Positions 50,687 through 60,124 of a stretch of 64,000 nucleotides of DNA are shown in pieces; position 1 is the first letter of the stretch; every line of letters starts with the position of its first letter. The stretch lies in contig JAHJHT010000003.1 in assembly GCA_018823835.1 (NCBI GenBank), positions 1 through 64,000 on the forward strand, read 5' to 3'. Both the position numbers and the translations under genes were made by a program. This DNA comes from Alphaproteobacteria bacterium. Its GTDB lineage: Bacteria > Pseudomonadota > Alphaproteobacteria > Rhizobiales > Rhizobiaceae. The notes beneath the pieces were generated by a model. That model was not told where the DNA came from. It did no database searches and was given only the letters and a program-made list of their open reading frames with translations.

Positions 50687-51967
50687 CTACCCATCCGGCT
50701 TCCAGCGCGTGATTGTACCGCTCGACAGGAAGGTGCCGACGACCAGGAAGGCGATGAAGGCCGCGTCGAGAAGGTCGTGCCCGACGATGAGGCCGGTCAT
50801 GCCGCCGATTCCGAAGGTCGCAACAAAGGTGACGAGCACCGCCGAGCCGAAGCGCTCGACCGGATCGTGGCTGGCGAATTTTCGCAACGCCGTGAGGCCA
50901 GCAAGCAGGAAGACCGCTACCAGCGAAATCAGACCTATGGGCCCGGCCTCGACCCAGGCTCCCAGAAATCCGTTGTGGAAGTGGGAAAACCGCAGGGGCA
51001 GTTCGCTCTTGACGGGATACTCGTCGCGGATGAGCAATTTCGTGAATTGTGGACCCTGGCCGAGAATGCGGTTCTCAAGCGCCAGGCGGATGCCCAACCT
51101 CCACAACAGCAGGCGCTGGCCGAGCGAGTTGTCGTAGTCGCCTTGCGTGCTTACCAGGCGCCAGTCGTTGGCCAGCGCCTCGACGCGACGCGGGACGGTT
51201 TCGCTTGCAGCGGCTGCAAATAGCGCCAGGGCCAGGACAACGACCAGAAGCGTCCAGCGCGGGAGACCCGCCCGGATCTCGGCTCGGTAGATGTACAAGA
51301 CCGCTCCAAGCGCGACGAAGAGCGCTACCCAGGTCATGCGTGTCCCCGACAAGAGGAGAGCAACGGCGGCAGCGCCGACTGCGCCGTATAAGGCCGGGGC
51401 AAACCGTTTCTCCACGAGGAATGCACCGGCGAGCGCAACAGGCGCAGCGAGACAGGTGACGGTGGCGAAGATGATCGCGTTGCCGGCGCCGCCTTCGGCC
51501 CGACCGCCATAAAAGGGATATTGGGCAGCTGCCAGGACGAGGGCGCCGTAGCAGGCGATCATGCTACCGAAGACAGCCGCGCGCGCCAGGGCCTCCTTGT
51601 TCCCGGTGCTCCATCCCGAATAAAGCACCGGGAACAAGAGCAGCGTCAGGATCGGCCAGGCCTTTCCGGGCCAGCCGCCGATCATCGGGTTTGTGAAGAT
51701 CGACAGGAGATAGACGGCCGAGTAGGCGTAGAGGGCGATGGTGATACGGATCATCGCGCGGTCGCGGCTGAGCGGCACTGCGCCGCGGCAGACATGGAGG
51801 AAGCCTTCGATACCGGCTCCGTTGACAAGGAAGCTCAGGGCCGAGCCGAGAACAGGTGCTACGGAGAAGCAGGCGAAGGTGAAGGCTGCATTGACTTGCG
51901 AGCGCGACATGCTTGCGCAACGCCTGCCGAGGCGGGACAATGCGGAAACGGGTGGAAAAAGTGCCAT
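50687..51967 (-). CDS. O-antigen ligase / Wzy-like membrane protein
   Basis: The 426-residue integral membrane protein has about ten to twelve spans and the periplasmic loop typical of the O-antigen ligase/polymerase superfamily, [13 protein letters not shown] followed by [16 protein letters not shown] with the functional histidines near 327. WaaL ligases and Wzy polymerases cannot be told apart reliably by sequence alone. It converges on the phosphoglycosyl transferase gene and is divergent from cysD. No wzx flippase or wzz chain-length gene is seen. Confidence 0.88.
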   Translation of the reverse strand: MALFPPVSALSRLGRRCASMSRSQVNAAFTFACFSVAPVLGSALSFLVNGAGIEGFLHVCRGAVPLSRDRAMIRITIALYAYSAVYLLSIFTNPMIGGWPGKAWPILTLLLFPVLYSGWSTGNKEALARAAVFGSMIACYGALVLAAAQYPFYGGRAEGGAGNAIIFATVTCLAAPVALAGAFLVEKRFAPALYGAVGAAAVALLLSGTRMTWVALFVALGAVLYIYRAEIRAGLPRWTLLVVVLALALFAAAASETVPRRVEALANDWRLVSTQGDYDNSLGQRLLLWRLGIRLALENRILGQGPQFTKLLIRDEYPVKSELPLRFSHFHNGFLGAWVEAGPIGLISLVAVFLLAGLTALRKFASHDPVERFGSAVLVTFVATFGIGGMTGLIVGHDLLDAAFIAFLVVGTFLSSGTITRWKPDG

Positions 51968-52101
51968 GGCCTCGCGCGAATCGTCGATCTGACGGCAAGC
52001 AATGGCAGATTCATCCCCGGCGTGCAGCCCCTTTCGGGGATTGCCGGCCTGGCTGATGCTTGGCTTCGCAGAAACAATGTTCTACTGCGGCGGCGCGGCG
52101 G

Positions 52102-52130
52102 GCAAATTACACTTGCCGAATGGTGGCAAA
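52102..52130 (+). promoter_or_regulatory. Three regularly spaced half-sites upstream of cysD
   Basis: GGCAA (52102-52106), TTGCC (52114-52118) and GGCAA (52126-52130) occur with seven bases between neighbours, so two overlapping inverted repeats share the central TTGCC. The TTGCC-N7-GGCAA unit fits the LysR-type T-N11-A pattern. It lies about 110 bases before cysD, in the divergent region shared with the ligase-like gene. A CysB/Cbl-like regulator is a candidate, inferred. Confidence 0.45.
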
Positions 52131-52240
52131 TTGGACGCGCGCTGCTTTATGAGACCGCCGAATGTGCGACACTGCCAGTCATTGATTTTCCACGCCCGTG
52201 CCGTCCCCGGCGCGGCGCTTTTGTGTTGCTGAAGGTTCCC

Positions 52241-53146
52241 ATGCTGGCAAGACTGACTCATCTCGACCGTCTCGAAGCCGAGGCGATCCATATCTTTCGC
52301 GAGGTGGCGGCGACTTTTTCCAAGCCGGTCATGCTCTACTCGGTCGGCAAGGATTCCTCGGTGCTGATGCACCTGGCGATGAAGGCCTTCTATCCCGCGA
52401 AGCCGCCGTTTCCCTTCCTGCATGTCGACACGACGTGGAAGTTCCGCGAGATGATCGAGTTTCGCGATGCGATGGCCGAGAAGCTCGGCTTCGACCTCTT
52501 GGTCCACATCAACGAGGACGGCGTGCGTGACGGCATTGGCCCGTTCACGCATGGGTCGAACACCCATACTCACGTGATGAAAACGGTCGGCCTGCGCCAG
52601 GCTCTCGACAAACACGGCTTCGACGCGGCCTTTGGCGGCGCCCGGCGCGACGAGGAAAAATCGCGCGCCAAGGAGCGCATCTTCTCGTTCCGCGACGCGC
52701 AGCATGTCTGGGACCCGAAGAACCAGCGGCCGGAAATGTGGAAGATCTACAACACACGGGTCGCCAAGGGTGAATCGATCCGCGTCTTCCCGCTCTCCAA
52801 CTGGACCGAGCTCGATATCTGGCAGTACATCCTGCAGGAGGACATCCCGATCGTGCCGCTCTACTTCGCCAAGGAGCGGCCGGTGGTAGAGCGCGACGGC
52901 ATGCTGATCATGCGCGACGACGAGCGCATGGAGCTGAAGCCGGGCGAGACGTTGCAGAACCGCATGGTCCGCTTCAGGACGCTCGGCTGCTACCCGCTGA
53001 CCGGCGCGATAGATTCCGACGCCGATACGCTGGAAGGCATTGTCAGCGAGATGCTGACCGCCCGCACCTCCGAGCGACAGGGACGCATGATCGATCGCGA
53101 TGAGTCCGGCTCCATGGAAAAGAAGAAGCGCGAAGGGTATTTCTGA
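52241..53146 (+). CDS. cysD: Sulfate adenylyltransferase small subunit
   Basis: Makes adenylyl sulfate (APS) from ATP and sulfate with CysN. The 301-residue protein has the PP-loop [33 protein letters not shown] and [24 protein letters not shown], all conserved in CysD/NodP. The ATG at 52241 follows a GAAGG site by five bases. It is the first gene of cysD-cysNC-cysQ. In rhizobia NodP/NodQ paralogues of this pair serve sulfation of Nod factors and surface polysaccharide; which job this copy has is not settled by sequence. Confidence 0.96.
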   Translation: MLARLTHLDRLEAEAIHIFREVAATFSKPVMLYSVGKDSSVLMHLAMKAFYPAKPPFPFLHVDTTWKFREMIEFRDAMAEKLGFDLLVHINEDGVRDGIGPFTHGSNTHTHVMKTVGLRQALDKHGFDAAFGGARRDEEKSRAKERIFSFRDAQHVWDPKNQRPEMWKIYNTRVAKGESIRVFPLSNWTELDIWQYILQEDIPIVPLYFAKERPVVERDGMLIMRDDERMELKPGETLQNRMVRFRTLGCYPLTGAIDSDADTLEGIVSEMLTARTSERQGRMIDRDESGSMEKKKREGYF

Positions 53147-53147
53147 C

Positions 53148-55085
53148 ATGCGCCACAGCACGGCCAAGAGCATCGAGGCGGTCGAGAGCGTCCGCGAATA
53201 CCTAGCCGGGCAGGAGCGCAAGTCGCTCCTGCGGTTTCTGACCTGCGGCTCTGTCGACGACGGCAAGTCGACCCTGATCGGCAGGCTTCTTTCGGACACC
53301 AAGCAGATATTCGAGGATCAGCTGGCGACGCTGGAGCGCGATTCCAAGAAACACGGCACGACCGGCGAGGATGTCGATTTCGCATTGCTGGTCGACGGGC
53401 TTGAGGCGGAGCGCGAGCAGGGCATCACCATTGACGTGGCCTACCGCTTCTTTGCCACGCCGAAGCGCGAGTTCATCGTCGCCGACACGCCGGGGCACGA
53501 GCAGTACACGCGCAACATGGCGACCGGCGCCTCGACGGCCGATCTCGCCATCGTGCTGGTCGACGCCAGGCAGGGCGTGCTGGCGCAGACCAGGCGCCAT
53601 TCGATCATCGCCTCGCTGCTCGGCATCCGCCACATCGTGCTGGCGATCAACAAGATCGACCTCGTCGATTTCGACCAGGCGGTCTTCGACCGGATCGTCG
53701 CCGACTATGCCGGCTTCGCCAAGGATCTCGGCTTCGCTTCGATCGCGCCGATCCCGATGTCGGCGCGCTATGGCGACAATGTCGCGCGCCGCTCGGAGCG
53801 GATCGGCTGGTATTCGGGGCCGACACTGGTCGATCATCTCGAGACAGTGGTGGTCGACGACATCGCAGTGGAAGGACCGTTTCGCTTTCCGGTGCAATAT
53901 GTGAATCGTCCCAATCTCGATTTTCGTGGTTTTGCCGGCACCATCGCCTCGGGCTCGGTCTCCCAGGGCGACGAGGTGGTCGTGGCGAAGTCCGGCAAGG
54001 GCTCGCGCATCAAGCGCATCGTCGCGCAGGGCGGCGACCTGGCGAGCGCCGTCGCCGGCCAGGCGGTGACGCTGGTGCTGGCCGACGAGGTCGAGATCTC
54101 GCGCGGCAACATGCTGGTGGCGCCGAATGCCAGGCCGCATGTCGCCGACCAGTTCGCCGCCAACCTCGTCTGGTTCAACGAGCACGCGCTGCTGCCCGGC
54201 CGCTCCTACATTCTGCGCACCGAGACCGACCAGGCGAGCGCTACGGTGACGGAGCTGAAGTGCCGCATCAACGTCAACAATTTCGCGCGCGAGGCCGCCA
54301 AGTCGCTGGAGATGAACGAGGTCGGCATCTGCAACATCTCGGTGCAGTCGCCAATCGCCTTCGACAGCTTTGCCGACAACCGGGCGACCGGCGCCTTCAT
54401 CCTGATCGACCGGATCAGCAATGCAACGGTCGGCGCCGGCATGATCCTGCATCCGCTGCGGCGCGCCGACAACATCCACTGGCAGTCGCTCGACGTCGAC
54501 AAGAAGGAGCGCGCGCTGGCCAAGAACCAGCGGCCGGCGGTGTTCTGGTTCACCGGCCTGTCGGGCTCGGGCAAGTCGACCATCGCCAACCTTCTGGAGA
54601 AGAAGCTGCACGCGTCTGGCCGCCACACCTACATACTGGACGGCGACAATGTCCGGCACGGACTGAACCGCGATCTCGGCTTCACCGACGAGGACCGCGT
54701 CGAAAACATCCGCCGTGTTGCCGAGGTGGCGAAGTTGATGGCCGATGCCGGCCTGATCGTCATCGTCTCCTTCATCTCGCCCTTCCGGGCAGAGCGGCGA
54801 ATGGCGCGCGACCTGTTGCCGAAGGGCGAATTCGTCGAGGTATTCGTCGATACGCCCTTCGAGGAATGCGCCAAGCGCGACCCCAAGGGCCTCTATGCGC
54901 AGGCAATGGCCGGCAAGCTGAAGAACTTCACGGGTGTGGATTCTCCCTACGAAGCGCCGGAAGCACCGGAAATCCATCTCGAAACGCTCGGCAAGTCGCC
55001 CGAAATGATGGTAGAACTCCTCGACGAGTGGCTGATCGAACGCGACCGTATGGAACAGCAGTATGAAGAAGGCGGCGGCATCTGA
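53148..55085 (+). CDS. cysNC: Bifunctional sulfate adenylyltransferase large subunit / APS kinase
   Basis: The 645-residue fusion joins a GTPase-type CysN to APS kinase, producing PAPS. The GTPase part has [13 protein letters not shown] near 33, [12 protein letters not shown], and NKIDLVD; an elongation-factor-like middle region follows. The kinase part begins near 460 with [14 protein letters not shown] and DGDNVRHGL, and ends with [21 protein letters not shown]. The start lies one base after the cysD stop, and the end overlaps cysQ by 23 bases. The NodQ proteins of rhizobia have the same fusion. Confidence 0.96.
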   Translation: MRHSTAKSIEAVESVREYLAGQERKSLLRFLTCGSVDDGKSTLIGRLLSDTKQIFEDQLATLERDSKKHGTTGEDVDFALLVDGLEAEREQGITIDVAYRFFATPKREFIVADTPGHEQYTRNMATGASTADLAIVLVDARQGVLAQTRRHSIIASLLGIRHIVLAINKIDLVDFDQAVFDRIVADYAGFAKDLGFASIAPIPMSARYGDNVARRSERIGWYSGPTLVDHLETVVVDDIAVEGPFRFPVQYVNRPNLDFRGFAGTIASGSVSQGDEVVVAKSGKGSRIKRIVAQGGDLASAVAGQAVTLVLADEVEISRGNMLVAPNARPHVADQFAANLVWFNEHALLPGRSYILRTETDQASATVTELKCRINVNNFAREAAKSLEMNEVGICNISVQSPIAFDSFADNRATGAFILIDRISNATVGAGMILHPLRRADNIHWQSLDVDKKERALAKNQRPAVFWFTGLSGSGKSTIANLLEKKLHASGRHTYILDGDNVRHGLNRDLGFTDEDRVENIRRVAEVAKLMADAGLIVIVSFISPFRAERRMARDLLPKGEFVEVFVDTPFEECAKRDPKGLYAQAMAGKLKNFTGVDSPYEAPEAPEIHLETLGKSPEMMVELLDEWLIERDRMEQQYEEGGGI

Positions 55086-55881
55086 CGACGCGGCGATCCT
55101 CGGGGTCTTCGAAGATCTGGCGCTGAACGCCGGCCGAAAGGTCATGGAAGTCTTCCATGCCGGCTGCGCGGTCGACCGCAAGTCGGACGAATCTCCCGTG
55201 ACCGAGGCCGACCGCGAGAGCGAGAAGATCATTCTCGCAGGGCTACGCGAGGCTTTCCCGTCGATCCCCTGCGTCGCCGAGGAGGAATCTGCGGCTGGGA
55301 CCGCGCCATGCAGCGTCGGAGAGGCCTTCTTCCTGATCGACCCGCTCGACGGCACCAAGGAATTCATCAACCGCAACACCGATTTCACGGTCAACATCGC
55401 GCTGGTGCGCGACGGCACGCCGGAGGTCGGCGTCGTCTATGCACCATGCACCGGCCGTTTCTTTTCAGGCCGTCCGGGCAGGGCGGAACTGGTGGAACTG
55501 AACGAAGAGGGCGAGATCGCCGGCCGCCGGCCGATCCGGGTGCGCGCGGGTGCCGCGCCGCTGACCATTGTCGCCAGCCGTTCGCATCGTACGCCGGAGA
55601 CCGACGACTTCATCGGCCAGTTCGAGGCTGCCGAGATCGTCTCGGTAGGGTCGTCGCTGAAATTCTGCCTGGTCGCCAATGGCGAGGCCGACATCTATCC
55701 GCGTTTCGGCCGCACGATGGAGTGGGACACGGCGGCGGGCGACGCGGTGCTGCGCGCCGCCGGCGGCTGCACCACCACCCTCGACGGCGAACCGCTCGGC
55801 TACGGCAAGTGCAACCAGGCGAGCGACAGCGACTTTGCCAACCCCTATTTCATCGCCCGCGGCAACGTCCCCGGCCACTAG
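55063..55881 (+). CDS. cysQ: 3'(2'),5'-bisphosphate nucleotidase
   Basis: Hydrolyses PAP to AMP, clearing the by-product of PAPS-using reactions. The 272-residue protein has the lithium-sensitive phosphatase motifs: the first metal site [19 protein letters not shown] near 89, and [16 protein letters not shown] near the C-terminus. The first 8 codons overlap cysNC. Its presence next to a PAPS-making fusion is consistent with active sulfotransfer in the cell. Confidence 0.95.
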   Translation: MKKAAASDDAAILGVFEDLALNAGRKVMEVFHAGCAVDRKSDESPVTEADRESEKIILAGLREAFPSIPCVAEEESAAGTAPCSVGEAFFLIDPLDGTKEFINRNTDFTVNIALVRDGTPEVGVVYAPCTGRFFSGRPGRAELVELNEEGEIAGRRPIRVRAGAAPLTIVASRSHRTPETDDFIGQFEAAEIVSVGSSLKFCLVANGEADIYPRFGRTMEWDTAAGDAVLRAAGGCTTTLDGEPLGYGKCNQASDSDFANPYFIARGNVPGH

Positions 55882-55919
55882 ACGGCTCGAGCGGCAGAGT
55901 TGTCGGGCTGCCGTGCCGC

Positions 55920-57062
55920 CTACTCGGCGGCGAGCGTCGCCGCATTGCTGCCGATGAAGTTGCGGATCGTCGAGATGACGCGGTCCTGGTCTTCCGTCGA
56001 CAAATAGGGGTGCATCGGCAGGCACAGGATGGTGTTGGGCAGGGCTTCCGAAACCGGCAGGCCGCCCGGCGCCACCGGGAAGTCGCGATAGGCGACCTGC
56101 TGGTGCAGCGGCTTGACGTAGTAGATCACCGAAGGAATGCCGTTTTCCTGCAGATGCGCTTTCAGCGCGTCGCGGTTCGGCGTCTCGATGGCGTATTGCG
56201 CCCAGGCCGAACGGTCGCCAGCGGGCGCGCGCGCCGCCTTGACGACATCGCCAAGTCCCTCGGCATAACGCTCGCCGACGCGCTTGCGCGCCTCCATCTC
56301 GTCCTCAAGGATGGCGAGCTTTTCGAGCAGGATCGCCGCCTGGATCGTGTCGAGCCTGGAGTTCAGGCCGATATGGACATTGTCGTACTGCGTCTCTCCC
56401 TTGCCGTGGAAGGCGTAGGAGCGAAGTTTTTCGGCAAAGGCATCGTCATTGGTGAACATCGCGCCGCCGTCGCCGTAGCAGCCGAGCGGCTTGGCCGGAT
56501 AGAAGCTGGTCGAGGCGACAAGCCCGAAGGAGCCGCACATGCGTCCCCCGGTCGAGCCGCCGATGGCCTGCGCGGCATCCTCGATGACGATGAGGTTTTC
56601 GCGTGCCGCAATCGCGGCGATGGCCTCGTAGTCGGCGGCGATGCCGAACAGGTCGACCGGGATGATCGCGCGCGGCACGAGGCGGCCCTCGGCCTTGATC
56701 ATTTCTATCGCCGCCTCGAGGCTGGCGACGTCGATATTGTAGGTGTCGGGTTCGACGTCGACGAAGACCGGCTCGGCCTTGGCGAGCGCCACGACCTCGG
56801 CCGTCGCCGCGAAGGTGAAGCTCGGCACGAAGACCGCATCGCCGGGACCGATTCCCGAGGCAAGCAGCGGCAGGAGCAGGGCGTCGGTGCCGTTGGCACA
56901 GGCGATGCAGTGCCTGGTGCCGACATAGGCGGCGAGCTTCTGCTCGAACTCGGCGACCTGCGGGCCCAGAATGTAGCGGCCGTCGGCGACTACCTCGTTG
57001 ATGGCTGCCGTCAGACGGTCGCCGATACGCTCGCGCTGCGCGCCAAGATCAATGAATTGCAT
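55920..57062 (-). CDS. DegT/DnrJ/EryC1/StrS sugar aminotransferase, WbpE-like
   Basis: PLP enzyme that aminates a keto-sugar nucleotide. The 380-residue protein has CIACANGTDALLLPL, PSFTFAATAEVVALAKAEPVFVDV, VIEDAAQAIGG, and the PLP lysine Lys191 in FYPAKPLGCYGDGGA. N- and C-terminal regions (FIDLGAQRERIGD, LSLPMHPYLST-like CLPMHPYLS) resemble WbpE/WlbC, which act on UDP-3-keto-GlcNAcA. It may serve the WbpM-like product or another keto sugar. It is convergent with cysQ. Confidence 0.93.
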   Translation of the reverse strand: MQFIDLGAQRERIGDRLTAAINEVVADGRYILGPQVAEFEQKLAAYVGTRHCIACANGTDALLLPLLASGIGPGDAVFVPSFTFAATAEVVALAKAEPVFVDVEPDTYNIDVASLEAAIEMIKAEGRLVPRAIIPVDLFGIAADYEAIAAIAARENLIVIEDAAQAIGGSTGGRMCGSFGLVASTSFYPAKPLGCYGDGGAMFTNDDAFAEKLRSYAFHGKGETQYDNVHIGLNSRLDTIQAAILLEKLAILEDEMEARKRVGERYAEGLGDVVKAARAPAGDRSAWAQYAIETPNRDALKAHLQENGIPSVIYYVKPLHQQVAYRDFPVAPGGLPVSEALPNTILCLPMHPYLSTEDQDRVISTIRNFIGSNAATLAAE

Positions 57063-57302
57063 GCGTCACCCGGATGATTTCAGTATCGGGTGGCTGATAG
57101 CAGAGATGGTATTGCCTCGAAAGCACCCGCCGAGGGCGCAAATGCGCGCATTGCTGGCGCCACGTTACCGGAACGTCAGGGGCCGCATGGCCCGGAAAGG
57201 CCGAAAACTCGGCAATCGGGGCCCCGCCGACGCGGAACCGGCAAGCCGGCCAATTCTCCGAAACATAATGTGATCGGCAAGAATGCCCGGAAACGACCGG
57301 GT

Positions 57303-58226
57303 TCAGGCGAGTTCCGTCTTCCAGGGCGGGTTGGCGCCGGCGCGCGAGACGGTGATCGCCGCGGCCGCGGCGCCCAGCGACAGGGCACTGCGGATGGCGT
57401 CTTCCGAGAGGTCGGCGAGGGCGGACTTGGAGAGCGCGCCCTGCTCGTGCAGCGAGGCGAGGATGCCGGCGTTGAAGGTGTCGCCGGCGCCGACCGTGTC
57501 GACAACCGTCACGGGCTTCGGCTTGACGGTAACGCTGTGGTTCCTGGTGTAGCCCGTGGCGCCCTGGCTGCCGCGTGTGACGACGATGAGCTTGGGGCCG
57601 CGCTCCAGCCAATCCGCAGCGATCTCGTCGACGCTGCCCGCCTCGCCGAACCATTTCAGGTCCTCGTCGGACAGTTTCACGATGTCAGCCATTCCCACCA
57701 TGCGGTTCATCCGGGCAAGGTGCCTTTCCCGGTCGGGAATGAAGGCGGGGCGAATGTTGGGGTCGAGCATGGTGACGCGATGCCTGTGCTCACGCGCCAT
57801 CAGCGCCTCATAGGTTGCGCCGCAGGGTTCCGGAATGAGGCTGATCGCGCCGAACAGCATGGCGTCGACCTCGGCGCCGAGATCGGGCAGGTCGTCTTCG
57901 GACAGCATGCGGCCGGCGGTGTTCTCGTCGTAGAAGACGTAGCTGGCGTGGCCGTCCACAAGGTGCACGAAGGCGAGCGTCGTCGGTCGGGAAGAGATGT
58001 GGGCAAAGCGCGTTCCGACATGGCTTGCAGCGAGCGACGCCTGCAGTTGCTCGCCGAACAGGTCCGACGAAAGGCCCGAGAAGAACTCGACCGGCACGCC
58101 GAGCCGGCCGAGCGCGATCGCCGAGTTGAACACCGCGCCGCCGGAATAGGGCGCCAGAGCCGGCTCGCCGGTTGTCGCCGTGCGGGGCAGCATGTCGATC
58201 AGGGCTTCACCGCAGCAGATGATCAT
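57303..58226 (-). CDS. frcK: PfkB family sugar kinase, fructokinase-like
   Basis: The 307-residue protein has the PfkB motifs: IICCGEALIDMLP at the N-terminus, GGAVFNSAIALGRLG, and the C-terminal anion hole DTVGAGDTFNAGIL with the catalytic Asp. The family includes fructokinases and ribokinases. In S. meliloti the fructose ABC operon includes a kinase, FrcK; here the kinase is on the opposite strand, grouped with the mutarotase and ROK regulator. The ATG at 58226 overlaps the fucU-like gene end. Fructose is the likely substrate from context. Confidence 0.88.
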   Translation of the reverse strand: MIICCGEALIDMLPRTATTGEPALAPYSGGAVFNSAIALGRLGVPVEFFSGLSSDLFGEQLQASLAASHVGTRFAHISSRPTTLAFVHLVDGHASYVFYDENTAGRMLSEDDLPDLGAEVDAMLFGAISLIPEPCGATYEALMAREHRHRVTMLDPNIRPAFIPDRERHLARMNRMVGMADIVKLSDEDLKWFGEAGSVDEIAADWLERGPKLIVVTRGSQGATGYTRNHSVTVKPKPVTVVDTVGAGDTFNAGILASLHEQGALSKSALADLSEDAIRSALSLGAAAAAITVSRAGANPPWKTELA

Positions 58227-58668
58227 TGTCAGGTACTCTTCCAGGGTGGATGACGCCCTTGCGGACAATGAAATTGGCATACAGGCGCCTCTCGCCCGTC
58301 GCAACCACCGCAAAGGCCGACCGGACCCTGTCATAGAAGTCCTGGCCGGCGAGCGCTACGACCTCGCGGCCCGGAGCGCGGCGCTGGCAAGCGGCGACGA
58401 TTTCGACATGCACCGGATCGAGTGCCTCTGCATCGCCGGCCGGCGCGGCGCGAAACAGCGCCTGCGGCACCGCCTCGTCGACCGGCAGCACCGCGAGCAC
58501 CGCGTCGATGACGTCGATCAGGGAATGCCCGTCGGCCCGCAGGACACGGTGGCCATGGGCTACGGCCGGATAGTTGGCGTCGACGATTGCCAGTTCGTCG
58601 CCATGCCCCATGGCGCGCAGCGTCGCCAGGAATTCGGGGCCGAGCAGGTCCGGGATCCCGATCAGCAT
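58207..58668 (-). CDS. RbsD/FucU family sugar mutarotase
   Basis: The 153-residue protein belongs to the RbsD/FucU transport-linked mutarotases, which convert sugar anomers to the form used by the next enzyme. The catalytic-site region GHGDELAIVDANYP with the conserved histidine and Asp, and the C-terminal YANFIVRKGVI, are diagnostic. FucU acts on fucose, RbsD on ribose; this copy is flanked by a kinase and a ROK regulator, so a substrate of that pathway is expected. It overlaps the kinase gene by about 20 bases and follows the regulator by two. Confidence 0.9.
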   Translation of the reverse strand: MLIGIPDLLGPEFLATLRAMGHGDELAIVDANYPAVAHGHRVLRADGHSLIDVIDAVLAVLPVDEAVPQALFRAAPAGDAEALDPVHVEIVAACQRRAPGREVVALAGQDFYDRVRSAFAVVATGERRLYANFIVRKGVIHPGRVPDNDHLLR

Positions 58669-58670
58669 GG

Positions 58671-59897
58671 TCAGGCCCAGCTCTGTTGTGCGCCGGAGCC
58701 GATCAGGAAACGTTCCGACAGGGGAAGGCTGGCGCCGCCGAGCGCGCGCGCATGAATGCCGACGGTGCCCTCCCGGACAGCTGGAACGCTGAGCCCCTCG
58801 ACGTCGATATGCTGCAGCGCCTCGGTGACCGCCGCGACGAGTCGCTGGCGGGCACCGGCTGGCATCCATCCGTCAATGATGGCCGCCTCGAAGTCGATGA
58901 CGGCAGAGGCCGAAACGATGGCATAGGCGAGGGCGCGCCCTGCGTTGCGAAACCACGCCTCGATCTCCGGTCCATCTGCGTCCCATTCGTCCGGCTGCGT
59001 CCACAGGAAGGTGGCATCGGTGCCGTTTGCGGCGAGCGCCTTTTCGAGGATGGCAAGTGAGGCGACGCCGATCAGCTGCGTCGGCCGGCCGTCGGGTCCG
59101 GGTACCGGCATGGAGCCGACGGCGCCGGCATTGCCGCTGTGGCCGCCATAGAGTCCGCCATTGAGGACGACGCCGCCACCGGCGAAGGCGCCGATATAGA
59201 AATAGATGAAGTCGCGCAGGCCGGCGGTCTGGCCGAACACCAGTTCGGCGCCGCAGGCAGCCGTCGCGTCGTTCTGCAGATAGACCGGCATCTTGCACCT
59301 GGCCTGTATGTCGGCGCGGATGTCGCAATGGCGCCATTGGTCCATGATGTCGCGCGGCGCGCCGGCCGTATCTGCCCAGTTCCAGAGCTCGAACGGCATG
59401 GCGATGCCGAGGCCGGCGATGCGCGCATTCTGGTAGCCAGCCAGGCCCGCCCGCATTTCCCGGATGCCGTTGTCGACGAACGCCACCGTGTCCAGCGGCG
59501 CGGGGTACTTGTAGGAGTCCTGCAGCATTGCCCGGACATTGCCGAGCAGGTCGATGAGCACGAGCTGGGCGCTGCGCCGGCCGATCTTGAGGCCGATGAA
59601 GAAGGCGCCGTCAGGATTGAGCGACATGGGGACGGAGGGCTGGCCGACCTTGCCGCGCACCGGCGCCTGGCGGATGAGCAGACCCTGTTCCTCCAGTTCG
59701 CGCATGATGACGGAAACGGTCTGCGCGGAGAGCCGGGTCATGCGTGCGATCTCGGTCTTGGAAAGGCTGCCGTGCTCGCGCACCAGCGAGAAGACGAGGC
59801 GCTCGTTGCGGACGCGCATGCCGCTCTGGTTGGTTCCGTGGTGGAAATATCGCTCCGACGGTTCGCTTAAACCTTGCCTGCGATTGCCAGTGTCCAC
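58671..59897 (-). CDS. ROK family transcriptional regulator
   Basis: The 408-residue protein has an N-terminal winged helix-turn-helix (SLSKTEIARMTRLSAQTVSVIMRELEEQGLL, within residues 25-85) and a C-terminal ROK domain (FFIGLKIGRRSAQLVLIDLLGN, YLQNDATAACGAELVFG, GGLYGGHSGNAGAVG). The Cys-rich zinc motif of classic ROK sugar kinases is absent, consistent with a repressor. The start is the GTG at 59897, six bases after AAGGAAG; upstream frame extension is less likely. It is divergent from frcBCA across a palindromic operator, which it probably binds. Confidence 0.9.
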   Translation of the reverse strand: MDTGNRRQGLSEPSERYFHHGTNQSGMRVRNERLVFSLVREHGSLSKTEIARMTRLSAQTVSVIMRELEEQGLLIRQAPVRGKVGQPSVPMSLNPDGAFFIGLKIGRRSAQLVLIDLLGNVRAMLQDSYKYPAPLDTVAFVDNGIREMRAGLAGYQNARIAGLGIAMPFELWNWADTAGAPRDIMDQWRHCDIRADIQARCKMPVYLQNDATAACGAELVFGQTAGLRDFIYFYIGAFAGGGVVLNGGLYGGHSGNAGAVGSMPVPGPDGRPTQLIGVASLAILEKALAANGTDATFLWTQPDEWDADGPEIEAWFRNAGRALAYAIVSASAVIDFEAAIIDGWMPAGARQRLVAAVTEALQHIDVEGLSVPAVREGTVGIHARALGGASLPLSERFLIGSGAQQSWA

Positions 59898-59976
59898 GTC
59901 AACTTCCTTCCATGCGGTGCGCACCCTTACGCAGGGACGCCCCATTGACGCAACAATGAGTGTCCACGAGGGGTCT

Positions 59977-60013
59977 GTCAATAATAAATCAGATTGATTT
60001 ATTTATTATTGAC
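59977..60013. promoter_or_regulatory. AT-rich palindromic operator between ROK regulator and frcB
   Basis: GTCAATAATAAAT (59977-59989) and ATTTATTATTGAC (60001-60013) are perfect 13-base complements around an 11-base spacer. Nested inside is a second perfect palindrome, AATAAATCA (59983-59991) and TGATTTATT (59995-60003), with a three-base spacer. It sits in the divergent promoter region and is a strong candidate binding site for the adjacent ROK regulator. Confidence 0.7.
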
Positions 60014-60124
60014 TCCGCTCAGGCTTTGCTGTTTTCTGATCGCAAGGCGGCCGACGAACGTGTTGGACGCCGGCGGAGTACCGGTTGGCCGGCTCCGTAT
60101 GCTCATACACCGGGAGGACTACAC

